DNA of 64,000 bases. It comes from a bacterium (GTDB taxonomy: Bacteria > Bacteroidota > Bacteroidia > Cytophagales > Cyclobacteriaceae). Under the pieces are notes generated by a model, which was not told where the DNA came from, searched no databases, and saw only the letters and a program-made list of their open reading frames with translations. How positions within the stretch are numbered: the first letter of the stretch is position 1; each line of letters starts with the position of its first letter. Location: contig JANSWY010000007.1 of assembly GCA_024743255.1 (NCBI GenBank), forward strand, positions 1-64,000. Reading direction: 5' to 3'. This document shows positions 1 to 8,697 of this stretch, in pieces. A program made the position numbers and the translations under genes.

Positions 1-750
1 AACAACCTCTCCCAATTCACGGAATCAGATAGTTTTGAATGGGATTTTGGAGATGGCATTGGAACAAGTACTCAGGAAAACCCAAGCTACACCTACTTTG
101 AAGCCGGTGAATATACGGTGACTTTAACCGGACAAAATATTCTTGGAGATGAAGATTCAGAAACTAAAGAATTTTTGATTTCAGTTTATGAACTCCCAGT
201 AGCTCGTTTCGAGGTAAGGCCAGAAGTGATCTACATACCAGATGACCCTGCTTTCTTTGGGAACTTTAGCGTAGGGGCGGATAGCTATCAATGGGACTTT
301 GGTGATGGAAATACCTCCACTGATGTTCAACCAATTCACTTCTATCAGGAAATTGGAAATTACGAAGTAACATTAATCGCGACTACAAATGAGGGCTGTA
401 GCGATACAACTACTGTTGAGAGTGCAATACTTGCTGAGATCGGAGGAGAGACCATTTCTCCGAATGCATTCACACCAAATACTTCCGGACCAACCGGTGG
501 CCAGGTGTCAGGAGAAAATGGAGTGAATGATGTATTCTTACCGGTAACAGAGAGTGTAGTAGAATTTAACATGTTCATCTACAACAGATGGGGAGAGCTA
601 CTATTTCAATCAAAGGATAAAACTGTCGGTTGGGATGGCTACTTCAATGGAGAGATATGCCCACCAGATGTTTATGTGTATAAGCTGGAATTGGCATATG
701 CCGATGGAAGTGCTGAAATAAAAGTTGGAGATGTAACGCTGATAAGATGA
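1..750 (+). CDS. PKD-domain protein with T9SS type B sorting domain (5' end missing)
   Basis: The frame is open from the first base, so only the C-terminal 249 residues are seen. Two PKD-like repeats are visible, each with the WDFGDG core (near bases 40-60 and 295-310). The last ~100 residues form the gliding motility-associated C-terminal (type B) sorting domain, with the SPNAFTPN-type entry motif, FMIYNRWGE-like strand (here FNMFIYNRWGE) and a closing VTLIR. By family knowledge such proteins cross the outer membrane through the type IX secretion system and stay at or leave the cell surface. The stop overlaps the start of the PorP/SprF gene by four bases (ATGA), the usual pairing for type B cargo. 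The true N-terminus and the binding target cannot be seen. Confidence 0.9.
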   Translation, partial: NNLSQFTESDSFEWDFGDGIGTSTQENPSYTYFEAGEYTVTLTGQNILGDEDSETKEFLISVYELPVARFEVRPEVIYIPDDPAFFGNFSVGADSYQWDFGDGNTSTDVQPIHFYQEIGNYEVTLIATTNEGCSDTTTVESAILAEIGGETISPNAFTPNTSGPTGGQVSGENGVNDVFLPVTESVVEFNMFIYNRWGELLFQSKDKTVGWDGYFNGEICPPDVYVYKLELAYADGSAEIKVGDVTLIR

Positions 751-1766
751 AGAAGCTATTCTTGATAATTCTAATTGTAGGATTCGGTTTTGAGGCATTT
801 TCTCAAGATCCTCAATTTTCCCAATTCTACGCTGCACCGCTTTATCTGAACCCCGGTTTTACTGGAAGCGTAACTCAACACAGGTTTGTTGGGAACCACA
901 GACTTCAGTGGCCCGGATTGCCCCAGGCTTATTCTACTTTTGCGGCATCATATGACTACCATGCACCAGGTTTAAATAGTGGTTTTGGATTCTTAGCTCA
1001 TACAGACCAGGCAGGAAGTGCAAATCTCAGAACAACAGGAGCAGCATTATTATATTCATATTTTGTTAGCCTCAGAAACAAAATAATTCTAAAACCAGCA
1101 ATTAGTATGGGATATACCTTTAGAAGTATCGATTATGATAAACTGATTTTAGGAGATCAAATTGATTTTGGAATTGATGGCGCACCAACAAGCGATCCAC
1201 TGGTTAATAGTCTTGAAAACAGAGGGTACTTCGATTTAAGTACAGGCTTTGTGATCTACAATAATAAGTGGTGGTTTGGTTATGCTGCCCATCACATCAA
1301 CAGACCAAATCAAAGTATATTGAGCAGTACCAGTGAGTTACCAATACGGCATTCGGTCCATGGTGGAGCAAGGTTTCCATTGCAAAATGCGATGTTTAGA
1401 GGTGATACCTATGCGTCTATAAGTCCTGGTTTTGTTTACAGAAAACAAGGCACATTTGACCAACTTGATCTGGGGTTTAAGTTTGATTACTCCCTTTTGT
1501 TCTCAGGAGTATGGTATAGGGGAGTGCCATTCCAAAAAGAAACGGATAATGGTCTGAGTAGAGATGCTATTATATTGTTGTTTGGGGTCAACTATGCAGG
1601 TTTTGAAGTAGGATATAGTTTTGATTTTGGGGTCAACAGAATTGGTAGAGAATCAGGGGGAGCTCATGAGCTGTCAATCGTGTATTTATTGGTCTATCAC
1701 AATACCAAAAAGGTGCATCGAAAGGAGAAATTTCTACCTTGTCCGGCATTTTATAAGAAACATTAG
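747..1766 (+). CDS. PorP/SprF family type IX secretion outer-membrane protein
   Basis: A 339-residue protein with a signal peptide (MKKLFLIILIVGFGFEAFSQ) followed by the family hallmark DPQFSQFYAAPLYLNPGFTG. The rest is rich in aromatic, alternating beta-strand segments, as expected of an outer-membrane barrel. Length fits the family (about 300-350 aa). Family members work with the T9SS, and those lying next to a type B cargo gene are thought to anchor or export that cargo, which matches the four-base overlap with the upstream gene. Co-transcription and translational coupling are likely. Confidence 0.93.
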   Translation: MKKLFLIILIVGFGFEAFSQDPQFSQFYAAPLYLNPGFTGSVTQHRFVGNHRLQWPGLPQAYSTFAASYDYHAPGLNSGFGFLAHTDQAGSANLRTTGAALLYSYFVSLRNKIILKPAISMGYTFRSIDYDKLILGDQIDFGIDGAPTSDPLVNSLENRGYFDLSTGFVIYNNKWWFGYAAHHINRPNQSILSSTSELPIRHSVHGGARFPLQNAMFRGDTYASISPGFVYRKQGTFDQLDLGFKFDYSLLFSGVWYRGVPFQKETDNGLSRDAIILLFGVNYAGFEVGYSFDFGVNRIGRESGGAHELSIVYLLVYHNTKKVHRKEKFLPCPAFYKKH

Positions 1767-1810
1767 TTTGAAAGAATTTTCAATCCTGACTAAATAATCA
1801 AATTACTATC

Positions 1811-1818
1811 TATTTTTG
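1811..1818 (+). promoter_or_regulatory. Candidate -7 element for cca
   Basis: TATTTTTG matches the Bacteroidota -7 consensus TAnnTTTG and lies 25 bp before the cca start. I see no clear TTG at the expected distance upstream, so this is a candidate only. Confidence 0.4.
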
Positions 1819-1842
1819 CATTCCTTTTTGCACGGAATCTGA

Positions 1843-3270
1843 ATGAACTATAGTAATCTACTTAAACCCAAAGATGTATTTGAATATGTGAGTAAGGCTG
1901 CTTCTGAAATGCAGTTGGAGACTTACGTTGTTGGTGGTTTTGTTCGCGATTTATTGTTGGAAAGACCATCAAAAGATATTGATTTTGTTTGTGTTGGAAG
2001 CGGTATTGACTTAGCCAAGAAAGTGGCTTCATTGCTCCCAGGGAAACAAAAAGTAGCTGTATTCAAGAATTTTGGTACTGCCAGTATCCGATTTGGAAAG
2101 TGGGAATTAGAGTTTGTAGGAGCCAGAAAAGAATCATATAACCGTAATAGCAGAAAGCCCATTGTGGAAGATGGTTCTCTTCAAGATGATCAGAACAGGC
2201 GAGATTTTACCATAAATGCTCTTGCTATCTCATTGAATGAAGATTCGTTTGGTGAATTGGTTGATCCTTTTGATGGAGTGAAACACCTCAAGAAGAAAAT
2301 GATCAAAACTCCACTGGATCCAGATATTACTTTTTCTGACGATCCTTTGAGAATCATGCGTGCAATTCGATTTGCTTCTCAGTTGAAATATGATATTGAA
2401 GCGGATACATATGAAAAGCTTGTAAGCAACGTTGATCGACTTAATATCATTTCAAAGGAAAGAATTATTGATGAATTGAATAAAATCATTCTTTCTGATA
2501 AGCCATCATATGGATTTCAATTGTTGTTCCATTCTGGAGTTTTGAAAATAATTTTTCCGGAAATGGCCAACCTCCATGGCGTGAAAAAGGTAGATAATTT
2601 CGCTCATAAGGATAACTTTTTCCATACGCTAAAAGTGCTGGACAATGTGGCGGAAGTATCAAATGATCTTTGGTTGAGATGGGCTGCTATTCTGCATGAT
2701 ATTGCCAAACCTGCTACACAAAGATTCAACAAGAAAGTAGGATGGACATTTCACGGGCATGAGGATAAAGGAGCAAGAATGGTTCCTGGGATTTTCAGGT
2801 CTTTGAAGTTGCCACTGAATGATAAGATGACTTACGTTCAAAAACTTGTTAAACTTCACCTAAGACCAATTGCACTGGTTAAGAAGGATATTACAGACTC
2901 TGCTATAAGAAGATTATTGTTTGAGGCTGGTGATGATGTGGAGGACTTAATGAAATTGTGTAAGGCAGATATCACTTCTAAAAATCATGAAAGGGTACAA
3001 CGTTACCTTCGTAATTTCGAGTTGGTTGAAGATAAGATGAAAGAGGTAGAAGCCAAAGACGAAATCAGGAACTTCAAACCACCTGTGTCAGGAGAGGAGA
3101 TTATGAAGACTTTTGATATTCCGCCAGGGAGAATTATTGGTGATATTAAAGAAGAAATCAAAGAAGCTATTCTAGAAGGTGAGATCCCAAATAAGTACGA
3201 GGAAGCAAGAAATATGATGCTGGAGATAGGGAAACGGATGGGTTTGGCTGTTAAGAATGATAGTATTTAA
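1843..3270 (+). CDS. cca: CCA-adding tRNA nucleotidyltransferase with HD domain
   Basis: A 475-residue class II nucleotidyltransferase. Residues about 28-50 hold the head-domain motif GGFVRDLLL and the metal-binding DID (KDIDFV). The RRDFTINALA motif sits near residue 122, the DPDITFSDDPLRIMRAIRFA tRNA-binding region near 165, and an HD-type phosphohydrolase domain (ILHDIAKP) near 280. It adds or repairs the 3' CCA of tRNAs. This matters locally: the tRNA-Asp gene at 52890-52963 does not encode CCA, and neither tRNA-like RNA at 32484-32787 does, so all would need this enzyme to be aminoacylatable. A single gene after a candidate promoter. Confidence 0.96.
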   Translation: MNYSNLLKPKDVFEYVSKAASEMQLETYVVGGFVRDLLLERPSKDIDFVCVGSGIDLAKKVASLLPGKQKVAVFKNFGTASIRFGKWELEFVGARKESYNRNSRKPIVEDGSLQDDQNRRDFTINALAISLNEDSFGELVDPFDGVKHLKKKMIKTPLDPDITFSDDPLRIMRAIRFASQLKYDIEADTYEKLVSNVDRLNIISKERIIDELNKIILSDKPSYGFQLLFHSGVLKIIFPEMANLHGVKKVDNFAHKDNFFHTLKVLDNVAEVSNDLWLRWAAILHDIAKPATQRFNKKVGWTFHGHEDKGARMVPGIFRSLKLPLNDKMTYVQKLVKLHLRPIALVKKDITDSAIRRLLFEAGDDVEDLMKLCKADITSKNHERVQRYLRNFELVEDKMKEVEAKDEIRNFKPPVSGEEIMKTFDIPPGRIIGDIKEEIKEAILEGEIPNKYEEARNMMLEIGKRMGLAVKNDSI

Positions 3271-3421
3271 TTTGCGAGATATTTTAATCAATTAATAAAC
3301 ATGAAATGAGCATGATCTTCGAACGCCAACCGGTTATGAATATAGAGACCAAAAAGGCTCAACTGGTTAGTTTTTTGGAAACTGCGAATTCCATGTGACT
3401 TTGGAAATCAATTATATACAC

Positions 3422-4093
3422 ATGAAAAATGTATTTGTGCTAGTGTTAACAATTATGGTTAGCACTCAACTTTTTGCCCAGGATGCGGAGTTTAAAAAAC
3501 AGCAGGAGATTTATACCAGGGCTTTAAACTATAATGATTATTTCGTTGCGAGAAATGCTTTATACAATATGATTGCATTGAAACCTGGCAACAATGGATT
3601 ACTAGACTCACTTAGTATTTTATATTTTGAGCAAAAGCAATTTATCTCTGCTGGTATCGTGGCACAAGAAGCTGCTAAAGCAAATCCAAACAATACCTTA
3701 GCTCTTGAGATTGCAGCAACTAGTTTTGAAAATATTGGACTGTTGGGTAAAGCATTAGAGCATTATGAACCGCTCTACTTGAAAAATAACGATATCAACA
3801 TACTGTATAAAATTGCATTCCTGCAGTACAACATGAAGAGTTATAATGATGCTGTAACATCTGCGGATATTGTTATAAATGACTCTAAATCAGTGGAAAA
3901 TAAATTGGTATTTGCAACAAAAGATCAAAAATCTCAGCAGATTAGTCTTAAAGCAGCTGCATATAGATTGAAAGGATTGATAGAATACGATCAGGGTAAT
4001 AACTCTGCAGCCTTGGGACACTTTCAAAAAGCTTTGGAAATAGAGCCAAACTTTGAAGTAGTTCAAGCGACTATCGAACAAATTAACAAATAG
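3422..4093 (+). CDS. Exported tetratricopeptide-repeat protein
   Basis: A 223-residue protein whose start is placed at the methionine beginning a clear signal peptide (MKNVFVLVLTIMVSTQLFAQ); an in-frame start 27 bp upstream would add nine residues before it. At least three TPR-like helix pairs are visible, the last near residues 185-215 (AAYRLKGLIEYDQGNNSAAL, then FQKALEIEPNF). TPR units usually mediate protein contacts; the partner is not evident. The 150 bp upstream hold an imperfect inverted repeat (AACCGGTT/AACTGGTT) and a T run that may end cca transcription. Confidence 0.8.
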   Translation: MKNVFVLVLTIMVSTQLFAQDAEFKKQQEIYTRALNYNDYFVARNALYNMIALKPGNNGLLDSLSILYFEQKQFISAGIVAQEAAKANPNNTLALEIAATSFENIGLLGKALEHYEPLYLKNNDINILYKIAFLQYNMKSYNDAVTSADIVINDSKSVENKLVFATKDQKSQQISLKAAAYRLKGLIEYDQGNNSAALGHFQKALEIEPNFEVVQATIEQINK

Positions 4094-4096
4094 ATA

Positions 4097-4546
4097 TTAG
4101 CCCTTTACCAGTTGGTTAGTAAGATCTTCTAACCAGGTAACGAAGGATTTGTGCAACTTTCTATGATTATAGTTGAAGATAGTCTTGAAACCTTGCATAG
4201 ATCCTTCAAATACAACTGAAGTTTCCGTTTCATTGACCTCATCCAGTTTATACACATGAACTGACTTTAATAAAGACCCTTTCGACACCCAGGCAAACCG
4301 ATATGGCTCCTCGTTGAATGTAATTTTAGAATTAAACCGGATTCCATTAAAGTTCCACGAAAACTCTTCATCCGAACTCTTTTCCAAATTAGAAATCTGA
4401 CTATTCCAATCAGACCATTGATCTACTGTGGTCACAACTTTCCAGACTTCAGCTATTGGTGCATTAATGATAATTGATTGCTTGTCCTTAACGGAAGCCT
4501 CCTCGTTTATTTTGCCTTGTTTTGCTAACGATTCTAATTGATCCAT
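4097..4546 (-). CDS. SRPBCC (START-like) fold protein
   Basis: A 149-residue soluble protein. After a ~22-residue N-terminal segment it has the SRPBCC opening IIINAPIAEVWKVVTTVDQW and later the pattern GIRFNSKITFNEEPYRFAWV, ending with VTWLEDLTNQL, typical of the polyketide cyclase/dehydrase-type lipid-binding fold. Family members bind hydrophobic ligands or act as cyclases; the ligand here is unknown. It is transcribed toward the TPR gene with three bases between stops. Its start lies 188 bp from the divergent PhoX-like gene. Confidence 0.8.
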   Translation of the reverse strand: MDQLESLAKQGKINEEASVKDKQSIIINAPIAEVWKVVTTVDQWSDWNSQISNLEKSSDEEFSWNFNGIRFNSKITFNEEPYRFAWVSKGSLLKSVHVYKLDEVNETETSVVFEGSMQGFKTIFNYNHRKLHKSFVTWLEDLTNQLVKG

Positions 4547-4734
4547 GAATCAAATGATTTACTAACAATTTAGGATTTTTGAATAAGATAACTTTATTAA
4601 TCCCCAATATATTTAACTCATTATAATATTCAACCCAGTCATCAGATATCTTTTCAATTCTTTCATATTCCATTCTATAATCACTTTTAATTTGGTTAAT
4701 TTGGACACTTTCAAATAGAGATATATCAAACATC

Positions 4735-6297
4735 ATGGAAAACATTACCAGAAGAAGGTTTATAAAGTTCATAGGACAGGGTAGTGCCGGATTGGCAATC
4801 TCACCACTGCTAATTCAAGCGTGTGCACCAGGCACCACGGACCTGGAAGAACTTGAACTTGTTGGGATCGAACCAACTTTAAGGGATGAAGTAGTCCTTG
4901 CTGATGGTTTGAAATATGATTTACTGATAAAATGGAAAGATCCAATAAATGATAAGGACTTCTTTGGGTACAATAATGATTACACCGCCTTCATTCCTTT
5001 TAGCGATGATGACGGTTTGCTTTGGGTTAACCATGAATATGTAGATCCAAAATTTGTATCAGGATACTTTGGAGATCTTGCAAGGCATAGGAGACAGGTG
5101 GAAGAAGAAATGCTACATGTTGGTGGCTCGATTGTAAGAATAAAAAAGAAAAGAGGTAAGTGGGAAGTTGTTCCAAATGACGAATACAATAGAAGAGTAA
5201 CAGCCAAAACTATGATCCCATTCGCCTGGAATGAGCCAATCAAAGGCAAAACTGAAGCAATGGGAACTTTAGCTAATTGCTCTGGTGGAGTAACTCCTTG
5301 GGGAACTATCCTTACATGTGAAGAAAACTATGAGAATTTTTATGGTGATACCCATGAAAACGGCTCTCATATAAATAGCCTCTATGAATGGGAAATATTC
5401 TACAATAACCCTCCTGAGCATTATGGCTGGGTAGTAGAAGTAAACCCAAAGACCGGAGATGCGAAAAAACTCATTTCGATGGGTAGATTTGCTCACGAGT
5501 GCGCTACTGTAAAAGAACTTCCAGATGGTCGATTGGTAGTTTACTCGGGAGACGATAAAAATGATGGATGTCTGTACAAATTCATTTCATCAGAACCAGG
5601 GAATCTTGAAAAGGGAACTTTATATGTGGCTAGTCTGGAAACAAACTCCTGGATTCCTTTAGATTATAACTCTCATGTCAGATTGCAAGGTCTTTTTGAA
5701 AGCCAGACAGATGTTCTGGTAAAATGCCGACAAGCAGCTATCGCAATGGAAGGCTCTCAGCTGGACAGACCAGAAGACATTGAAATTGATCCTGTTACAG
5801 GAGGAGTGTTTATCTCCCTTACCAATAATATTCCAAAAGAAAATTACCACGGCTCCATCCTCAAGATTGACGAAACAGATGGTAATTATGAATCATTAAC
5901 TTTTGAGTGGGATACCTTTTTAACTGGTGGAGAAGAAAGTGGATTTGCCTGCCCGGATAACTTGGCATTTGATGCTTCAGGCAACCTTTGGTTTACATCA
6001 GATATCTCAGGTAAGTTCATAGGTACTGGACCTTACAGCAGCTTTGGAAACAACGGACTTTTCGTAGTTCGAAGAGAAGGGCCTCAGGCAGGTAAAGTAA
6101 TTCAGGTTGCAAGCGCACCAGTGGAAGCAGAGTTTACTGGCCCAACTTTTACTCCAGATGGAAAACAATTGATCCTAAGTGTTCAACACCCAGGAGAAAG
6201 GTCCAAATCGATTTATGATTTTGATTTTACCAGTCACTGGCCGGAAGGAGGAAATTCTGTGCCTAAAAGTGCAGTGATTGTGATTAGTGGGGTTTAA
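4735..6297 (+). CDS. PhoX-like (DUF839) protein with Tat signal
   Basis: A 520-residue protein beginning with a twin-arginine signal (RRRFIKFIGQ) and followed near residue 30 by LLIQAC, a possible lipobox, so it may be a Tat-exported lipoprotein. The body matches the PhoX/DUF839 beta-propeller family: FAHECATVKE, GDDKNDGCLYKF, RPEDIEIDPVTG, FACPDNLAFD and FTGPTFTPDGKQLILSVQHP are typical blade motifs. Characterised PhoX enzymes are calcium-dependent phosphatases with an iron centre; many DUF839 members are untested. The substrate is inferred, not shown. Confidence 0.88.
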   Translation: MENITRRRFIKFIGQGSAGLAISPLLIQACAPGTTDLEELELVGIEPTLRDEVVLADGLKYDLLIKWKDPINDKDFFGYNNDYTAFIPFSDDDGLLWVNHEYVDPKFVSGYFGDLARHRRQVEEEMLHVGGSIVRIKKKRGKWEVVPNDEYNRRVTAKTMIPFAWNEPIKGKTEAMGTLANCSGGVTPWGTILTCEENYENFYGDTHENGSHINSLYEWEIFYNNPPEHYGWVVEVNPKTGDAKKLISMGRFAHECATVKELPDGRLVVYSGDDKNDGCLYKFISSEPGNLEKGTLYVASLETNSWIPLDYNSHVRLQGLFESQTDVLVKCRQAAIAMEGSQLDRPEDIEIDPVTGGVFISLTNNIPKENYHGSILKIDETDGNYESLTFEWDTFLTGGEESGFACPDNLAFDASGNLWFTSDISGKFIGTGPYSSFGNNGLFVVRREGPQAGKVIQVASAPVEAEFTGPTFTPDGKQLILSVQHPGERSKSIYDFDFTSHWPEGGNSVPKSAVIVISGV

Positions 6298-6315
6298 AGA
6301 TTTCCCAAAAAACAG

Positions 6316-6386
6316 TATTTTTGCAGTCCAAATTTTATAAAGCAGTCTGATAACTGCTGATAATTTGGAAAGTATTCTTATTTTTG
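6316..6386 (+). promoter_or_regulatory. Two candidate -7 elements upstream of the T2SS block
   Basis: TATTTTTG occurs at 6316-6323 and again at 6379-6386, both matching TAnnTTTG. Between them lies a small palindrome (GCAGT...ACTGC, near 6342-6357). The second element is 22 bp before the pseudopilin start. One of them probably drives the secretion operon; the -33 boxes are not clear. Confidence 0.4.
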
Positions 6387-6407
6387 TGGACTAATTCCAT
6401 CAATCAT

Positions 6408-6812
6408 ATGAAAAATAAACTTCATCTAAAGGCATTTACGCTTTCAGAACTTCTAGTTGTTCTGGTAATTATTGGTATCCTGATACTAATTGCAATCCCT
6501 GTTGTGGGTCCGCTTATTTCAAAAGCAAATAGTGTGGAAGCAAAGAAGCAATTGGCTCATATTCACTCGCTTCAGAAGACTTACTTTTATGAGTTCTCAA
6601 GATTTACTGATGATCTTACTCAACTTGGATTTGAGCAAGCTAAAACAGTAGAAGAAGGAGGAAACGCAAAGTACATGATAGAGGTAGTTGAGTACAGCAC
6701 TAATTCTTTCCTTGCCAGAGCTACAGCAATCGTTGATTTTGACCAGGATGGTGAAATCAATGTGTGGGAGATTAATCAGGACGGTCAACTGACTGAAGTA
6801 GTCAAAGATTGA
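6408..6812 (+). CDS. Type II secretion-like major pseudopilin (GspG-like)
   Basis: A 134-residue protein with a class III prepilin leader: basic MKNKLHLKA, the cleavage region A|FTLSELLV with glutamate at mature position 5, then a hydrophobic helix. The C-terminal part holds DFDQDGEINVWEINQDG, an acidic loop that could bind calcium as in GspG. Chosen start is the ATG giving the short leader; an upstream start would add eight residues. It is the first gene of the block, and its stop overlaps the TTG start of the prepilin peptidase. Confidence 0.87.
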   Translation: MKNKLHLKAFTLSELLVVLVIIGILILIAIPVVGPLISKANSVEAKKQLAHIHSLQKTYFYEFSRFTDDLTQLGFEQAKTVEEGGNAKYMIEVVEYSTNSFLARATAIVDFDQDGEINVWEINQDGQLTEVVKD

Positions 6813-7285
6813 TCCTTACTAATTTTCTAATTTGCGTAATCCTCGGATTTATATCGTTTCAGGATTTAAGAAATAGAACTGTTCATTTAGGATTATTAAT
6901 TGGTTTACTGTTAGCATTTGGCTATCGCAATTGGTTAATGATTGGCAGTTTACTATACATGTCTCAACTATTTAATTACATGTTTCTAGCACTTTGCTCA
7001 ATTGTAATATTGGTTTACTACCGAATTAAATTCGGGTCTTTCAATTTGATTGACCAGGGAATTGGTTTGGGTGATGTTGTTTATCTTTCGGTAGTCGCAT
7101 TTGGCCTTTATTTCGTTGAATATGTGATTTGGTTTAATGTGAGTTTAATAGCTGCTTTATTAATACATGTCCTTGTCAGAAACCAACCCTGGTATAGGTT
7201 CCCTGATCATGTTCCACTTGCAGGTTTACAGTCTCTCGTATTGATTCCTTTTATATTTATTGAGATTCCATGTCACATTTGCTAA
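6809..7285 (+). CDS. Prepilin peptidase, A24 family, without methylase domain
   Basis: A 158-residue polytopic membrane protein. The two aspartates expected of A24 peptidases are present: the first in SFQDLRNRTV near residue 20 and the second in the GxGD motif IGLGDVVYL near residue 87. It lacks the N-terminal zinc/methyltransferase region of classical GspO. Its likely role is to cleave the leaders of the pseudopilins at 6408, 48396, 49634 and 49981. Translation appears to start at TTG, overlapping the pseudopilin stop, and its end overlaps gspE by 16 bases, so coupling is tight. Confidence 0.85.
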   Translation: MILTNFLICVILGFISFQDLRNRTVHLGLLIGLLLAFGYRNWLMIGSLLYMSQLFNYMFLALCSIVILVYYRIKFGSFNLIDQGIGLGDVVYLSVVAFGLYFVEYVIWFNVSLIAALLIHVLVRNQPWYRFPDHVPLAGLQSLVLIPFIFIEIPCHIC

Positions 7286-8697
7286 AAGACATATCAACAG
7301 AGCTTAAGCAGGTGATCAATACTGATTTGGCCTGGCAATATCGGATTATTCCGAAGGAGGCTGGATCTGTATGGAAATTCTATGTGGATAGTAGCACAGC
7401 TGTTGATCAGGTAGCTGAAGAACTGGAGGTCCTTTTAGGAAGGGTAATAAACCTTGAGCCAATTGATTCAGAAGAAATCGAATACGGCTTAAACAAGCAT
7501 TATCTCAAAACCGATGAAGAGTTTGCTTCTACTAAACTGCTGGATGTTTCTTCAGATTCATTCATTGAAAATCTAATAGAAGAGGCCAAAGCTCTCGACT
7601 GTAGTGATATACATCTGGAACCTTACGAGGAGAGATGCAGAGTTAGAATGAGACTTGATGGTAAGCTGGTAGAAAGGTTTGTGATTGAAGAGAGCAAGTA
7701 TCCTGCTTATGTCAATAAGCTAAAGATCATGAGTAATCTGGATATTGCTGAGAAGAGATTGCCGCAGGATGGTAGAATTTTCTTCAGGTCAGGTAATACT
7801 CAGATTGACATACGGGTTTCTTCATTGCCTACTCTGCATGGGGAGAAAATTGTATTGAGACTTTTAGGAAGTGATGCTTCCGACATAGATATCAATAAAC
7901 TTGGTTTCAGCGAAAATCAATTTTCTAATTATCAAAAAGCTTTTCAAAGACCTAACGGAATTATATTAATCTCTGGTCCAACTGGTTCTGGTAAGACTAC
8001 CACGTTGTACGCAACCTTGAAGGAGCTTAATGACAACATCCGAAACATTCTTACCATAGAAGATCCAATTGAATACACACTCGAAGGAATCAATCAGGTT
8101 CAGTTGAAAGAGAAGATTGGGTTGGATTTTGCTACGGCCCTTAGAACTTTTCTAAGACAAGACCCTGATATTATCATGGTTGGGGAGATTAGAGATATCG
8201 AAACTGCAAAAATGGCAACCAGAGCTGCCTTAACGGGTCACTTGGTTTTGTCAACTATTCACACTAATTCAGCGCTTGGAATTATTTCCAGGTTAGTTGA
8301 AATGGGAGTGAGTCCTTATTTGATAGCAGATACATTAAACGTGGCTGTTGCCCAAAGGCTGGTAAGAGTATTATGCCCAAGTTGCAAATCAGAAACAACT
8401 GTTGAATCCGATCATCCTAACAAAATTCTGTTCGATGATTTGGGAATAAAAAGCTATTCTGAACCTGTTGGATGCAGCAAATGCTACAATACCGGATATA
8501 AGGGAAGAAAAGCGATTTATGAAGTAGTTCCAATCGACTATGAAATAGCTTCACTTATTAAAAATCATGGTACAGATCAGCTATATTCGCTGCTCAAAGA
8601 AAGGAACGTTAAAACATTGTATGACAGTGCATTGAGTTTGTTCAAAGAAGGGAACACCTCACTTGCCGAAATTCAACCATACCTCATTAATGAATAA
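7270..8697 (+). CDS. gspE: Type II secretion assembly ATPase, GspE/PilB family
   Basis: A 475-residue cytoplasmic ATPase. An N-terminal N1E-like region is followed by the N2 domain (SDIHLEPYEERCRVRMRLDG near residue 112), Walker A GPTGSGKTTTLY near 236, the Asp box ILTIEDPIEY, Walker B IIMVGEIRD, the His box TGHLVLSTIHT, and a tetracysteine zinc motif (CPSC...CSKC near 370-400). All key residues are present. It powers pseudopilus growth with the GspF-like protein, which is encoded 42 kb away at 50435. Confidence 0.95.
   Translation: MSHLLKDISTELKQVINTDLAWQYRIIPKEAGSVWKFYVDSSTAVDQVAEELEVLLGRVINLEPIDSEEIEYGLNKHYLKTDEEFASTKLLDVSSDSFIENLIEEAKALDCSDIHLEPYEERCRVRMRLDGKLVERFVIEESKYPAYVNKLKIMSNLDIAEKRLPQDGRIFFRSGNTQIDIRVSSLPTLHGEKIVLRLLGSDASDIDINKLGFSENQFSNYQKAFQRPNGIILISGPTGSGKTTTLYATLKELNDNIRNILTIEDPIEYTLEGINQVQLKEKIGLDFATALRTFLRQDPDIIMVGEIRDIETAKMATRAALTGHLVLSTIHTNSALGIISRLVEMGVSPYLIADTLNVAVAQRLVRVLCPSCKSETTVESDHPNKILFDDLGIKSYSEPVGCSKCYNTGYKGRKAIYEVVPIDYEIASLIKNHGTDQLYSLLKERNVKTLYDSALSLFKEGNTSLAEIQPYLINE

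Noticed and set aside
4488-4772. A 94-codon minus-strand frame between the SRPBCC and PhoX-like genes
   Set aside because: It overlaps the starts of both well-supported genes, has no recognisable family, and the SRPBCC gene already has a plausible start.
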